Part shown: positions 44,245-54,281 of the stretch, piece after piece
Numbering within the stretch: position 1 is the first letter of the stretch
How the letters are laid out: every line of letters starts with the position of its first letter
NCBI RefSeq assembly: GCF_016863335.1
Contig: NZ_BOOR01000010.1
Span: 1-64,000, forward strand
Length of the DNA: 64,000 bases
From: Planotetraspora thailandica
Lineage (GTDB): Bacteria > Actinomycetota > Actinomycetes > Streptosporangiales > Streptosporangiaceae
Direction: 5' to 3'
Notes under the pieces: model-generated
Databases searched by the model: none
What the model was told of the DNA's origin: nothing
What the model saw: the letters and a program-made list of their open reading frames with translations, nothing else
Position numbers and translations under genes: made by a program

Positions 44245-47007
44245 TCAGGACGCATCTTGGAGGAGCGGAGCGAGTTTGCGGCGGGAGGTGATGTCGAGTT
44301 TTCGGAAGATCTTGTTGAGGTGGTATTCGATGGTCGAGGTGCTGAGGAACAGGCGGGCGGCGATTTCGCTGTTGGTGGCTCCGGAAGCGGCGAGGGTCGC
44401 GATCTGCTTTTCGCGGGGAGTCAGGGCATTGGCGTTGGGGGCGGTTCGTTTGCGGGGGTGTTCGCCGGTCGCCGACAGTTCGGCTCGGGCTCGTTCGGCG
44501 AACGCCGCGGCGCCCATTCCTGTGAACATCTCGTAGGCCGTTCGCAGCTCCAGGCGTGCGTCGCTGCGGCGCTTGCGCCGCAGGAGCCACTCGCCGAACA
44601 GGAGGTGGCTTCGCGCGAGTTCGGTCGTGATCCGCGTGTGGCCGAGCAGCTCGATCGACTCGCGGTAGAGCCGCTCGGCGTGCTCGTCGTCGACCATCAG
44701 CGCCCTGCAGCGGGCGAGCAGGCCGCGGCCCCAGGCGGTGTCAGCGGCCAGGGCACGCTCCTCCAGACGGGTGAGGGCCGCCTTCGCGGCGACGTGGTCG
44801 CCGCTCCGTACTCCTGCCTCGACGATCTCGTGCAACGATCTGGTGCCGGTGCCCGGCCTGTCGGCCTCGAATGACGGAAGGACGCAGGCCAGCGCTTCGG
44901 CGTAGCGGCCGAGGCTCAGCTCCAGCACCGCCAGGCTGTTCCTGGCGAAGTCGACGAGACCGACGGTCGAGCCGGTCCGCGCGGCGTCCGCCAGCGCCCG
45001 TGTCTCGGCCTCTCTACCGCTCCATGCCAGTAGCTCGATCCGTTGGATGTCTCCGGAGGACGACTGTCCGATCATGCTGGAGAGATCAGCGAGCTCGTCC
45101 TGAAGCGCGCCCGCCGCTGAGAACCGGCCCGCGCGCAGCTCCCACATGGATCCGACCATGAGTGTGGTCCGCAGAGCGCCCAGCGCTCCGTTCTCGCGAT
45201 CGAAGGCTTCGAGCCGCTTCCACGCCCGCCATCCTCCCTCGTCGTCCCACACGTCTTCGGACGCGAACATGGCCACGACCGCCAGCGGCAGGCCGTCCTG
45301 GGCGAGGCTTCCGTCCGTGTGCAGGGCTTCCAGCGCGCCGCGCAGCAACGGCACGGCGGGCCGGTGGCCGACGGCGATGCGTGTGGCGTAGGCGTTGAGC
45401 AGCAGGTCGGAGAAGGTCGGTTCCCTTGACTCCATCGCAGGTGACGCCAGCACCGCGCGAGCGAGACCCTGCGGGGTGACTCCGACGGAGCGGTCGTATG
45501 TGATCAGAGCCACCTGGAGTGCTTCGAACATCATTTTCCGCGCCAGACGGGGATCCAGGTCGGCGATCGACTCGGCAGCGTCCAGGAGAATCGCGGGGGT
45601 GGCGGCGACCCGGCCGAGGTACAGCTCGGCGGTCGCCCTGATCTGCCGCGCACGGGCGCGCAGCACGGGACGGTCCAGGCCGAGCTCGGCACGGCCGAGT
45701 ATCTTCCGCGCCGCGACCGGATCCCCGACCACGACGTAGGCGTGTGCGGCCGCGACGAGCCGCGCGGCCTGATCGCGGGCATCGGGAGTGAGCTCCGCTG
45801 CGCGGGACAGGAAGGCGGCCTGTTCCGCGTGGCCGCCGCGGGAACGTGCGTGCTCCGAGGCTCTTTCGAGCTCCGCCGCGACCTCTTCGTCGAGGCCGAT
45901 CGTGGCATGCGCGCGATGCCACGATCGGCGGTCCCGGTCGCGATCCGGATCGCTCACGGCGGCGAGGGCGGCGTGGACGCTGCGCCGCTCGACCGCGTCG
46001 GCGCCCCGGTAGACGGCGGAGCGGATCAACGGGTGCCGGAAGTCCAGGGAGCCGTGGTGGGTGAGAACGCCCGCGGACAGCGCGGCGTCCGCCGCGCTCG
46101 CGGCGATCCCCAGGTGAGCGGCGGCCCGCCAGAGCAGCGACTGGTCTCCGGGCGGCGCGGCGGCGACCGCGAGGAGCAGGGTCCGGGTGTCCGCGGGGAG
46201 GGCCTGGATCTGCTGCAGGAAATGCGTTTCGAGGAGCCGGCCGACCGGGAGAGGGTTGGGCAAGGGGGCGCGGCCCGACAGCTGCTCAGCGGTGAGCGTG
46301 CGGGCGAGCTCGATCAACGCCAGCGGGTTGCCGCCGGTGCCGGTGACGATCTTCGCGGCCACCGCGTCGTCGAGACGTCCGGCGACGCTCGTCGACAGCA
46401 GCCTCCCGGCATCGCCATCGGGCAGCCCGGACACCGTCATGACGGGTAGCCCGTCGAAGAGGGCCGAACCGTCAGAGCGCGGGCGGGTGGCGAACAGGAG
46501 CCCCACGGCTTCGGCATGGAGGCGGCGAGCGACGAACGCCAGGGCTTCGGCCGATTCCCGGTCCAGCCACTGCACGTCTTCCACCACGCACAGCAGGGGC
46601 TGGACCGAGGCGGCATCGGCGAGAAGCGTGAGAGCCGCCATGCCGACGAGGTACCGGTCGGCCGCGACTCCGGCCACCTGGCCGAACGCCGAGCGCAACG
46701 CGTCGCGCTGCGGGGTGGGAAGGCTCTCGATATGAGGCGACCAGGGGCGCAGCAGGCGGTGCAGCGCGGCGAAGCCGAGATGCGCCTCGGACTCCACACC
46801 GACGATCCTGACGACGCGGACATCCGGACAGCCCGTCGCGGCCTGATCAAGGAGCCGGGTCTTGCCGGTCCCGGGTTCGCCGACCAGTACCAGCACGCCA
46901 CTCAGCCCTTCCTGGACGCCGGCCACAAGGCCGGCCAGGACGTGTTGTTCCTCGATGCGGCCGATGAGCGGCCGGTCGCGGGCGCCGACCGGCAGGCCCC
47001 TGCTCAT
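44245..47007 (-). CDS. LAL-type LuxR-family regulator
   Basis: A 920-aa regulator: AAA ATPase (P-loop LVGEPGTGKTRLL near residue 42, Walker B LLCVVEDVQWLD near 142), helical middle, and LuxR helix-turn-helix at the end (ALTPREKQIATLAASGATN … TSTIEYHLNKIFRKL, in part). AGGGAG lies seven bases before the ATG. Its leader shares 28 bases with the leader of the NB-ARC regulator at 48013-50298. It stands between two similar hydrolase genes, which may be its targets. Confidence 0.92.
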   Translation of the reverse strand: MSRGLPVGARDRPLIGRIEEQHVLAGLVAGVQEGLSGVLVLVGEPGTGKTRLLDQAATGCPDVRVVRIVGVESEAHLGFAALHRLLRPWSPHIESLPTPQRDALRSAFGQVAGVAADRYLVGMAALTLLADAASVQPLLCVVEDVQWLDRESAEALAFVARRLHAEAVGLLFATRPRSDGSALFDGLPVMTVSGLPDGDAGRLLSTSVAGRLDDAVAAKIVTGTGGNPLALIELARTLTAEQLSGRAPLPNPLPVGRLLETHFLQQIQALPADTRTLLLAVAAAPPGDQSLLWRAAAHLGIAASAADAALSAGVLTHHGSLDFRHPLIRSAVYRGADAVERRSVHAALAAVSDPDRDRDRRSWHRAHATIGLDEEVAAELERASEHARSRGGHAEQAAFLSRAAELTPDARDQAARLVAAAHAYVVVGDPVAARKILGRAELGLDRPVLRARARQIRATAELYLGRVAATPAILLDAAESIADLDPRLARKMMFEALQVALITYDRSVGVTPQGLARAVLASPAMESREPTFSDLLLNAYATRIAVGHRPAVPLLRGALEALHTDGSLAQDGLPLAVVAMFASEDVWDDEGGWRAWKRLEAFDRENGALGALRTTLMVGSMWELRAGRFSAAGALQDELADLSSMIGQSSSGDIQRIELLAWSGREAETRALADAARTGSTVGLVDFARNSLAVLELSLGRYAEALACVLPSFEADRPGTGTRSLHEIVEAGVRSGDHVAAKAALTRLEERALAADTAWGRGLLARCRALMVDDEHAERLYRESIELLGHTRITTELARSHLLFGEWLLRRKRRSDARLELRTAYEMFTGMGAAAFAERARAELSATGEHPRKRTAPNANALTPREKQIATLAASGATNSEIAARLFLSTSTIEYHLNKIFRKLDITSRRKLAPLLQDAS

Positions 47008-47019
47008 GCGCCTACTCCC

Positions 47020-47047
47020 TTGCGGTCTGAGCGGACACCACTAGCGA
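47020..47047 (-). promoter_or_regulatory. leader element copy A (upstream of the LAL gene)
   Basis: Read leftwards, this 28-base block contains AGTGGTGTCCGCTCAGACC-GCAA preceded by TCGCT. It matches 50310-50337 at 27 of 28 positions and lies 12 bases upstream of the LAL start. Confidence 0.75.
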
Positions 47048-47220
47048 GGATCTGGCCCCGCAACTCGGCGTCCCGCCCCACGAGGTCCACGACGATGCTC
47101 ACTTCGTACCCCCCGTTCACGCCTCGACCGGGTGCTCGGCGATCGTCGGCCGGGCCGTGACGGCGCGGTCGGACAAGCCCTCCGCGAGAAGCGCGAGCAC
47201 GTCGTGCGTGACGGCCGTCA

Positions 47221-47901
47221 TCAGACGGCTGCCTGGCGGATGAGCTCGGCGACCACGGCGGGCTGTGAGACGTAGACGGCGTGGCTGCCGATCGCGTCGA
47301 CGACGAACGATCCGGCGCGCTCGGCCATGACGCGCTGGGCCGCCGGCGGGATCATGCGGTCCTCGGTGGCGACGAGGTACCAGCTGGGCCTGTGCCGCCA
47401 GGCCGGCTCGTTGACCGCCCCGGCGAGGGCGTCCACGCCCCAGGGGACCTGCGCGTCGGCCATGAACGCGGCCAGTTGTGCGGGCAGATCTGCGGCGAAC
47501 GAGCCGTGGAACCTGTCACGGTCGAGATAGAGGAAGCCGTCGCGCGGGGGCAGGATCGGCGCCACCGGCGCCCCGGGCGGCGGGTCGGCGATGAGGGTGC
47601 CGACCGACTCGCCCTTGTCAGGGGCGAACGCGGCGATGTACGCGAGCGCCGCCGCGTTGGGGTGGGTGCCGGCCTCGCTGATGACGGCCCCGCCGTAGGA
47701 GTGGCCGACCAAGACGGCCGGGCCGTCGAGCACGTCGAGCACCCGGCGGGTCGCGGCGACGTCACCGTCGAGCGACAACGTCGGGTTCTGCACGATCCGG
47801 ACGTGGAAACCGTCCGTGGTGAGCTCGTCGTAGACGCCCTGCCAACCGGATCCGTCCACGAAGGCGCCGTGCACGAGCACGACGTTCTTGATTGTCGTCA
47901 T
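47221..47901 (-). CDS. alpha/beta hydrolase
   Basis: A 226-aa cytosolic hydrolase: VVLVHGAFVDGSGW, nucleophile elbow AVLVGHSYGGAVI (about 65-77), Asp in VATEDRMIPP and His in IGSHAVY. The same subfamily as the hydrolases at 42078 and 43068. It lies between two giant regulator genes, all on the minus strand. AGGAGCG precedes the start. Confidence 0.9.
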   Translation of the reverse strand: MTTIKNVVLVHGAFVDGSGWQGVYDELTTDGFHVRIVQNPTLSLDGDVAATRRVLDVLDGPAVLVGHSYGGAVISEAGTHPNAAALAYIAAFAPDKGESVGTLIADPPPGAPVAPILPPRDGFLYLDRDRFHGSFAADLPAQLAAFMADAQVPWGVDALAGAVNEPAWRHRPSWYLVATEDRMIPPAAQRVMAERAGSFVVDAIGSHAVYVSQPAVVAELIRQAAV

Positions 47902-48012
47902 GGTCGCTCCTGACGTGGATGGACGGACAGGCTTGACGCCTGTCCTGTGCGTTCAATCCAAGTCGCGCGGAAGGAACCAGACCATGCACAACAGCAGGAA
48001 GAAGTTCCACAC

Positions 48013-50298
48013 TCAACCGGCTTTCGGCGGCTGAGGAGAAGCGGCCGCAAGGTCGCGGCAGCGGCTGCTCGCCTCGGCGTCGTCGATGGCCTCGTACACC
48101 TCGGCCGCCCGCGCGTAGGCATGGCGGCTCTCGCCGGTCCGGCCCTCGTCGGCCAGCAGGGCCGCCAGTGTCTCCAGGGAGCGTGCCTGCGGGACGGGCA
48201 GCTGAGCCTGCTCCATGAGGCCGATCGCCTCGGTGAGCTTGGTGATCGCTTCGGCCCGGTGGCCGAGCGATCCCAGACATTCGCCGACGCGGGCAAGCAC
48301 GATCGGCCGGAGGAACGCCGCGACGCTCGGCGTCATCCCCGAGCGGTCGTCGTTCAGCAGTGCCAACAGAGCGAGGTACTGCTCCAGCGCCTCGGTGTGG
48401 CGTCCCGCGTCGCGCAGACAGGTGCCGAGGGCGCCGAGACAGTGGCAGTACCGATCCATGTCGCCGTTGGCCTTGTGGATCTGCGCCGCCTGGGTTTCCG
48501 CCGCGATGGCCTCATCGATCCGCCCGAGCCGTCGGAGCGCGCCTCCCGCGTGGTGGTGGGCCAAGGCGATCTGCACCGTGGCACCACTGCGGGTCGCCAG
48601 GTCTATCGCCTGGGCTGTGTAGCGCAGTGTGGTCTCCAGGTCCTCTCGCGGCACCAGATGGACCCAGGCCAGCATGTTCAGTTGTTTGGCCTGCCGGGCG
48701 GGATCTCCCAGAACATCGGCGGCCTCGGCACCGAGGGTGAACACCTCGTACCAGTGCGGCGCGTGCATCCACTGATCGGAGAACCAGTTCATTGACTCGG
48801 CGCAGTCGAGGACGGCGGCGAACCGGCCGATGCTCGCCATGTGGCGTAACGCGCCCAGCCAGTTGTCCACGTTCACGCGCAGCCAGTGGTCGGCCTCCTC
48901 GGGGGAGGACAGGTGGGCGAGGTCGGGATCAGGCCGGTCGGGACGGCCGTATGCGGGCTCGAACCACCGCCCGGCAGTGGTGGCCATCCGCAGCAGCCAC
49001 GACGTCACCGTCTCGATCAGAGCATCGCGCTCGGTCGCGGTGTCCTCCGCCTGAAGCCTGTCGCGGGCGAACAGCCGGACCAGGTCGTGGAAGCGGTACC
49101 GGCCCGACGCGCCGTCCTGCAGCAGACCGAGGTCGACGAGCTCGTCGAGGGCGTCCCAGGCATCCTCGGCCGAAATCCCGCCGGCGACCGCGGCCAGAGC
49201 GGCGTCGAAGTCCCGGCCCGGCACCAGGGCGAGCCGGCGGAAGACGCGCCGTGCGGACACCGCGAGCTGCTCGTACGACATCCCGAACGCCTTGGCGATC
49301 TTGAGGTCACCGGCACTGAGCTGCTCAAGCCGGCGTTCCTCGTTCGCCAGCCGGGCGACGAGCTCGGCGGCGCTCCAGCCGGGACGGCTGACCAGCCGGT
49401 TCCCGATGATCCGCAACGCGAGAGGCAGCCCGCCGCACAGCTGCGCGAGCTGCGTCAGCGCCGGTTCACCGTCCGATGCGGAGCGGTCGCCCACAATCCC
49501 GGCCAGCAGTTCGGTGGCCTCGGCCACGGGCAGGGGTCCCAGGCTGAGCCTGCGCACCCCCTCCAGACCGGCCAGCAGCCGGCGGCTGGTGATCAGGACC
49601 CTGCCGTGGCTGCCGCTGGGCAGCAGTGGCCGGATCTGCTCCTCGGAGGCGGCGTTGTCGAGCACGACCAGAACGCGCTTCCCCTCAAGCAACGACCGGT
49701 ACAAGGAGGCACGCTCAGGAACGTCATTGGGGATTTCGTGATCCGCGACGCCGAGCGCACGAAGCAGCAGCGCCAGAGCCTCCCCGGCGGCGACAGGGTG
49801 CGGGGACATGCCGAACAGATCAAGGAAGAACACCCCGTCCGGAAACTCGGACCGCAGGGCATGGGCGGCGCGAACGGCGAACGTGGTCTTTCCCAGACCG
49901 GCGGGACCGGTGATCAGCCCGACGCCGGCCGCACCCGGCGAGGCGCCCGCGCGCACCAGATCGTTCGTCCAGGCCAGCTCGGCGGCCCGGCCGGTGAAGT
50001 CGCCGACGGATCGGGGCAGCGCGCACAGCCCGGTCGGGCGGGTCCAGTGATCCCGCAGGCGGCCGTCCCGCGCCAGCTCGATGAGCTGCTTGCGGGCGCT
50101 CTCATCGAGAGCGAGTGCGTCCGCGAGGGCGGTGACGGTTCGGTGCTGGGGTCCTCTGCTGCGTCCCCGCTCCATGTTGGACAGGCTTCGGGCACTGACC
50201 CCCGAGGCTTCGGAGAGCTGTTCCAACGTGAGACGCGCCGCGTGCCGATGGCGGCGCAGCACCTCCGCGAAGCTGAGTGGATCGGTGATGGGGACCAC
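48013..50298 (-). CDS. XRE-NB-ARC-TPR regulator
   Basis: A regulator of about 760 aa: N-terminal XRE helix-turn-helix (LTLEQLSEASGVSARSLSNMERG), an NB-ARC/STAND ATPase (P-loop GPAGLGKTTFAVRAA, Walker B KRVLVVLDNA, GLPLALRIIG), a winged-helix region and C-terminal TPR repeats. STAND regulators switch on by nucleotide exchange after ligand binding. The frame runs to an ATG at 50376, but that would translate the shared leader element; a GTG at 50298 just before the XRE domain is preferred. Confidence 0.88.
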   Translation of the reverse strand: MVPITDPLSFAEVLRRHRHAARLTLEQLSEASGVSARSLSNMERGRSRGPQHRTVTALADALALDESARKQLIELARDGRLRDHWTRPTGLCALPRSVGDFTGRAAELAWTNDLVRAGASPGAAGVGLITGPAGLGKTTFAVRAAHALRSEFPDGVFFLDLFGMSPHPVAAGEALALLLRALGVADHEIPNDVPERASLYRSLLEGKRVLVVLDNAASEEQIRPLLPSGSHGRVLITSRRLLAGLEGVRRLSLGPLPVAEATELLAGIVGDRSASDGEPALTQLAQLCGGLPLALRIIGNRLVSRPGWSAAELVARLANEERRLEQLSAGDLKIAKAFGMSYEQLAVSARRVFRRLALVPGRDFDAALAAVAGGISAEDAWDALDELVDLGLLQDGASGRYRFHDLVRLFARDRLQAEDTATERDALIETVTSWLLRMATTAGRWFEPAYGRPDRPDPDLAHLSSPEEADHWLRVNVDNWLGALRHMASIGRFAAVLDCAESMNWFSDQWMHAPHWYEVFTLGAEAADVLGDPARQAKQLNMLAWVHLVPREDLETTLRYTAQAIDLATRSGATVQIALAHHHAGGALRRLGRIDEAIAAETQAAQIHKANGDMDRYCHCLGALGTCLRDAGRHTEALEQYLALLALLNDDRSGMTPSVAAFLRPIVLARVGECLGSLGHRAEAITKLTEAIGLMEQAQLPVPQARSLETLAALLADEGRTGESRHAYARAAEVYEAIDDAEASSRCRDLAAASPQPPKAG

Positions 50299-50309
50299 TC
50301 CCTTCCCCG

Positions 50310-50337
50310 TTGCGGTCTGAGCGGACACCACTCGCGA
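50310..50337 (-). promoter_or_regulatory. leader element copy B (upstream of the NB-ARC gene)
   Basis: The partner of 47020-47047: TCGCG, then AGTGGTGTCCGCTCAGACC and GCAA, 12 bases upstream of the preferred GTG start. The coding sequences that follow are unrelated, so the shared block is a leader, not part of the protein. Confidence 0.75.
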
Positions 50338-50442
50338 AACCGCTGAGGCGGTGATCTCCTCTATCAAGAGAAGCACCGATGCCCGACCGGGACACTAGGG
50401 ACGGTCCCTAATCGTCGGTCCCAGGGTCGGGCCGGGCAAGGC

Positions 50443-53256
50443 TCACGAAGAGCGAAGGGCTTCGGCGAGCTGGCGGCGGGAGGAGATGCCGAGCTTGGCG
50501 TAGATATGGGACAGGTGGTATTCGACCGTCTTCTGGCTGACGTAGAGCTCCGCCGCGGCTTCCTGGTTCGTCCGTCCGCTCGCGATGATGTGCGCCACCG
50601 AGAGCTCGCGTTCCGTCAGCGCCGACAGCCGGCTGGGATCCCGTTCGAAGGCCGTGAGCCCGCTCGCGGACAGATCGGCCTCGCACCGCCGGACGAACGG
50701 CACGGCGCGCAGCGTGCTGAAACGGCCGTGAGCCTTGTGGAGCCACGCTGCCGCATCTCGTCGCGACGTGGAACCGGTGGCCAGGAGAAGCCTTCCGTAG
50801 GCGTGTTCCACGATGGCCCGGTAGAGGGGCGCGGTGTCGGTGTCCGTGTCGGCGGCGACGGCCTGCTCATAGATCGCGAGGGCGTCGTACGGACGGCCCT
50901 GGGCTTCGGCGAGCTGACCGCCCAGTCTGGCGATGACGACCCCGAGGTAGCCGTTGCCGTCGTAGGCCGCCCGCAGTTCACGCAGTGCCACCGCTGCGGC
51001 GTCCACCCGTCCGGTGCCGGTCAGCGCCTCGATGAGCAGCGACTGCTGCCACAGCCAGAAGGGCTTGTACAGCAGGCGGAATCCGCCGTTTTCGGCCGTC
51101 CCGTCGAGCAGCGGCCGGAGCGAGCGCAGCATGGCCGTGTAGTCGGCCTGGGCCTGGGCCACGGTCGCCGCCGCCAGGGACGAGTAGACGATCTCGCCTG
51201 CCGCGTCGAGGGACTGCGCGATCCGCGCCAGGTCGTCGAGGTGTCGCCGTACGATGTCCCACTCGCCCCGGCCGGCCTTGACGCAGACGGCCGCGAAACC
51301 GGCCGGTGCCTCGCCCACCAGCTGGTCCTGTGATGCCGCGACGTCCAGGGCCCGCTCCGCGGTGGATTCGCTCTCGTCCCAGTCGCCGGCGAGGTAGTGG
51401 ACAACGGACAGAAGGGAGAGCGTCAGGGGGCCGAACTTGGATCCGGCTCCCTGCTGGTCACGTTGCGCCACGATCTGGAGATCGGCGCGCGCCGCGGAGA
51501 GCTCGCCCAGGAACAGACGCATGACGCCGCGAGTCGCCAGCGTGTCGAGATTGTCGTTGCGCACCGTGGTGCCCTGGACCGGCAGATGCGCGAGGTCCTG
51601 CAATGCCGCGCGCGGACCTTCGTGCCAGAGCCGGCCGGTCGCCAGGGCCGCGCGGGTGAAGTCGGTCGTGGCCGGGTCGAGATCGCCTATCGTCAGGGTG
51701 CGACGGGCGATCTCCACCGTCTCGGCGCCCCGACCGCGCCAGAGCGTGATGTTGGCCAGGAAGGTGCCGGCCAGTACGGCGACCCAGCCGGGCTTCGGGA
51801 GCGACAGGGCCTCCTGCCATGCCTGGGTGAGGTGCGCCTCGGCGGTGGCGAACCGGCCCGCCATCATGTCCAGGGTCCCCAGGACGCAGCTGCGCAGCGG
51901 CCCCGGCGAGCAGTCCTCCACCTGCTGCCGCAGGTTCGCAGACCAGCCGGGCTGCATGGTGAGCAGCGACTGGGCACAGGCGGTGAGCAGCCGTCGTTCG
52001 CGATCCGCGCGGTCGACCGACAGAGAAGAGGCCCACAGGAGGCGGGTGGCGGCCACGGCGTTGCGTCCGCTCGCCGCCTCCTCCATTCCGGAGCGGTCGA
52101 GCTCGTCGGAGAGCCGGGCGTCGGTCGTCACGGCCGCCGCGACCCGATGGGCCCAGCTGGCGGCCGTACCCACGAGCGCAGCCGCACCGGCGTGCAGGAA
52201 GCGACGCCGTTCGGGGGTTAGCGCCTCATAGATCGTGTCGCGCTGGAGCGCGTGCACCAGGACGACGGGGCTCTGAGGTTCCTTGGGCCACCACAGCGCG
52301 AGCCCGGCGGCCAGAGCGGGCCCGAGCGCGCGCGCCGGGTCCGGGAGGTCGGCGAGCCGACCGGCCGTCGACAGCGGAACCTGCGCGTCCAGCACCGCCA
52401 TCGCCTCCAGCAGGTCGCGGGACTCCTGCGGGAGATGGTCCAGTTGCGCCCTGATCCCGACCTGAAGCGATCGCGGGACGGGCCAGCGCTCCAGCACGCC
52501 GTCTCGCAGCACGTCGGCGGGAATCTCCGCCAGCACCGTCCGGACGTACAGCGGGTGCCCCCGGGTGTAGGCGTACAGCCGGTCGGCCAGGCCCGGCGCC
52601 AATCGGCCTACGATCAGGGCCTGCGCCAGCTGCGCGATCTCGCCGCCGCCGAGCCCGCCCAGATCGACCTTCACCGTCCGCTCCGACGACCGCAGCAGCC
52701 TCTCCAGCGTTTCGCCGGACGCCTCCGCCTCCGGCCGGGTCACCAGAATCGTCAGGACCCGGTCCGCCCAGAGACGGCGCAGAACGAAGCCCAGCGCCTG
52801 GACCGACAGCCGGTCCGCCCACTGGACGTCGTCCACGATCACGGCGACGGGGTTCCCGGACTCCTGCAACGCACCCAGCAGGAGCAGCAACTGCCCGCCG
52901 ACCACGTGCGGATTCGTTCCCGCGGGGGGACTCTCGGCCAGCAAGGGGAACTGTTCCAGCACCGCTCGGCCCACATGCCGGGTCAGCTGTCCGATCACGC
53001 CGTAGGGCAGGTCGGCCTCCGATGGGTCGCCGATCGCCCGGAGGACCCTGAAGTCGTCCAGTGACGCGGCGAACCGGCGCACGAGGGCGCTCTTGCCGAT
53101 CCCGGCCTCACCCTCGATGACGGCCAGCCAGGAGTCCCCTGCCCTGACCTTGCCCGCACAGTACCGAAGGCGGTCGAACTCACGCGTACGGCCGACGAAC
53201 AACTCGTCCACCGCATCAGGGTCCACGTGCCCGAAGCCCCCAGTACCAGTCGTCAC
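50443..53256 (-). CDS. LAL-type LuxR-family regulator
   Basis: A 937-aa regulator: P-loop IEGEAGIGKSALVRRF near residue 48, Walker B VAVIVDDVQWAD near 140, helical middle and a LuxR helix-turn-helix at the C-terminus (LTERELSVAHIIASGRTN … SQKTVEYHLSHIYAKL, in part). It is divergent from the hydrolase-SDR-hydrolase gene run beginning at 53453, the most likely target by position. It is the third giant regulator in 9 kb. Confidence 0.92.
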   Translation of the reverse strand: MTTGTGGFGHVDPDAVDELFVGRTREFDRLRYCAGKVRAGDSWLAVIEGEAGIGKSALVRRFAASLDDFRVLRAIGDPSEADLPYGVIGQLTRHVGRAVLEQFPLLAESPPAGTNPHVVGGQLLLLLGALQESGNPVAVIVDDVQWADRLSVQALGFVLRRLWADRVLTILVTRPEAEASGETLERLLRSSERTVKVDLGGLGGGEIAQLAQALIVGRLAPGLADRLYAYTRGHPLYVRTVLAEIPADVLRDGVLERWPVPRSLQVGIRAQLDHLPQESRDLLEAMAVLDAQVPLSTAGRLADLPDPARALGPALAAGLALWWPKEPQSPVVLVHALQRDTIYEALTPERRRFLHAGAAALVGTAASWAHRVAAAVTTDARLSDELDRSGMEEAASGRNAVAATRLLWASSLSVDRADRERRLLTACAQSLLTMQPGWSANLRQQVEDCSPGPLRSCVLGTLDMMAGRFATAEAHLTQAWQEALSLPKPGWVAVLAGTFLANITLWRGRGAETVEIARRTLTIGDLDPATTDFTRAALATGRLWHEGPRAALQDLAHLPVQGTTVRNDNLDTLATRGVMRLFLGELSAARADLQIVAQRDQQGAGSKFGPLTLSLLSVVHYLAGDWDESESTAERALDVAASQDQLVGEAPAGFAAVCVKAGRGEWDIVRRHLDDLARIAQSLDAAGEIVYSSLAAATVAQAQADYTAMLRSLRPLLDGTAENGGFRLLYKPFWLWQQSLLIEALTGTGRVDAAAVALRELRAAYDGNGYLGVVIARLGGQLAEAQGRPYDALAIYEQAVAADTDTDTAPLYRAIVEHAYGRLLLATGSTSRRDAAAWLHKAHGRFSTLRAVPFVRRCEADLSASGLTAFERDPSRLSALTERELSVAHIIASGRTNQEAAAELYVSQKTVEYHLSHIYAKLGISSRRQLAEALRSS

Positions 53257-53452
53257 GGAACGCCCCTCTTGTCACCTCCGACACGAGCATTCCGTCGGAA
53301 ACCGGACGAAAGATCTCATGTGCTCCGAAGTTAGGAAACCACACCGCCTGTGGCAAGCACCGCGGGGGACTGTGGTCTTTCCCTGATACGAAGCCTCCGG
53401 TGCCGGTGTTCTCCTGATGCGACAGACAAGGACCCGCACCTGGAAGGGCACC

Positions 53453-54250
53453 ATGACGACACCGATCCCCGTCATCTTCATCCACGGCCTTTGGCTGCAC
53501 GCCACATCGTGGACCCCCTGGATCGAGATGTTCGGCGACGCGGGCTACGCGCCGTCCGCCCCCGGCTGGCCGGGTGACCCCGATACCGTGGCCGAGGCAC
53601 GCGAGAACCCCGAAAGCATCGCCGACCACGGCATCGACGACGTCGTGGAACACTTCGCCGGGATCATTCGCACCCTGGACACCCCGCCGATCCTCGTCGG
53701 CCACTCCTTCGGCGGAATGATCGCGCAGAAGCTGCTCGGACAGGACCTGGCCCGCGCCGCCGTCGCGATCGACGCCGCGCAGATCAAGGGCGTCCTGCCG
53801 CTCCCGCTGTCCGCGCTGCGCGCCACGCTGCCGGTGTTCAAGAACCCCGCCAACAAGCACCGTGCGGTCTCGCTGACCGCCGAGCAGTTCCGGTTCGCGT
53901 TCGGCAACGCCATCTCCGAGGCCGAGTCGGACACGCTGTATGAGACGTGGACGATCCCCGCACCTGGCAAGCCGCTGTTCGAGGCGGCCGCCGCCAACTT
54001 CAACCCGCACTCACCGGCCAAGGTCGACACCGCCAACCAGGGACGCGGCCCGCTGCTGCTGATGACCGGCGGCAAGGACCACACCGTCCCGGAGACCGTC
54101 GTCCGCGCGACGCTCAAGCAGTACCGGCACTCCGACGCCGTCACCGACATCACCGCGTTCCCCGACCGGGGCCACTCGCTGACCATCGACTCAGGCTGGC
54201 GCGACGTCGCCGACACCACGCTGACATGGCTGCGCAAGCAGTCCCTGTAG
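53453..54250 (+). CDS. alpha/beta hydrolase
   Basis: A 265-aa hydrolase: VIFIHGLWLHATSW, nucleophile elbow ILVGHSFGGMIAQ (about 82-94), Asp in GGKDHTVPE and His in DRGHSLT. It differs from the HGAF/HGAW subfamily of the neighbouring hydrolases and is closer to lipase/haloperoxidase-like members. GAAGGGC precedes the start. First gene of a rightward run with an SDR and another hydrolase, divergent from a LAL regulator. Confidence 0.9.
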   Translation: MTTPIPVIFIHGLWLHATSWTPWIEMFGDAGYAPSAPGWPGDPDTVAEARENPESIADHGIDDVVEHFAGIIRTLDTPPILVGHSFGGMIAQKLLGQDLARAAVAIDAAQIKGVLPLPLSALRATLPVFKNPANKHRAVSLTAEQFRFAFGNAISEAESDTLYETWTIPAPGKPLFEAAAANFNPHSPAKVDTANQGRGPLLLMTGGKDHTVPETVVRATLKQYRHSDAVTDITAFPDRGHSLTIDSGWRDVADTTLTWLRKQSL

Positions 54251-54281
54251 GACCGTCCGCACGCTCTGGAGGGGATTCGAC

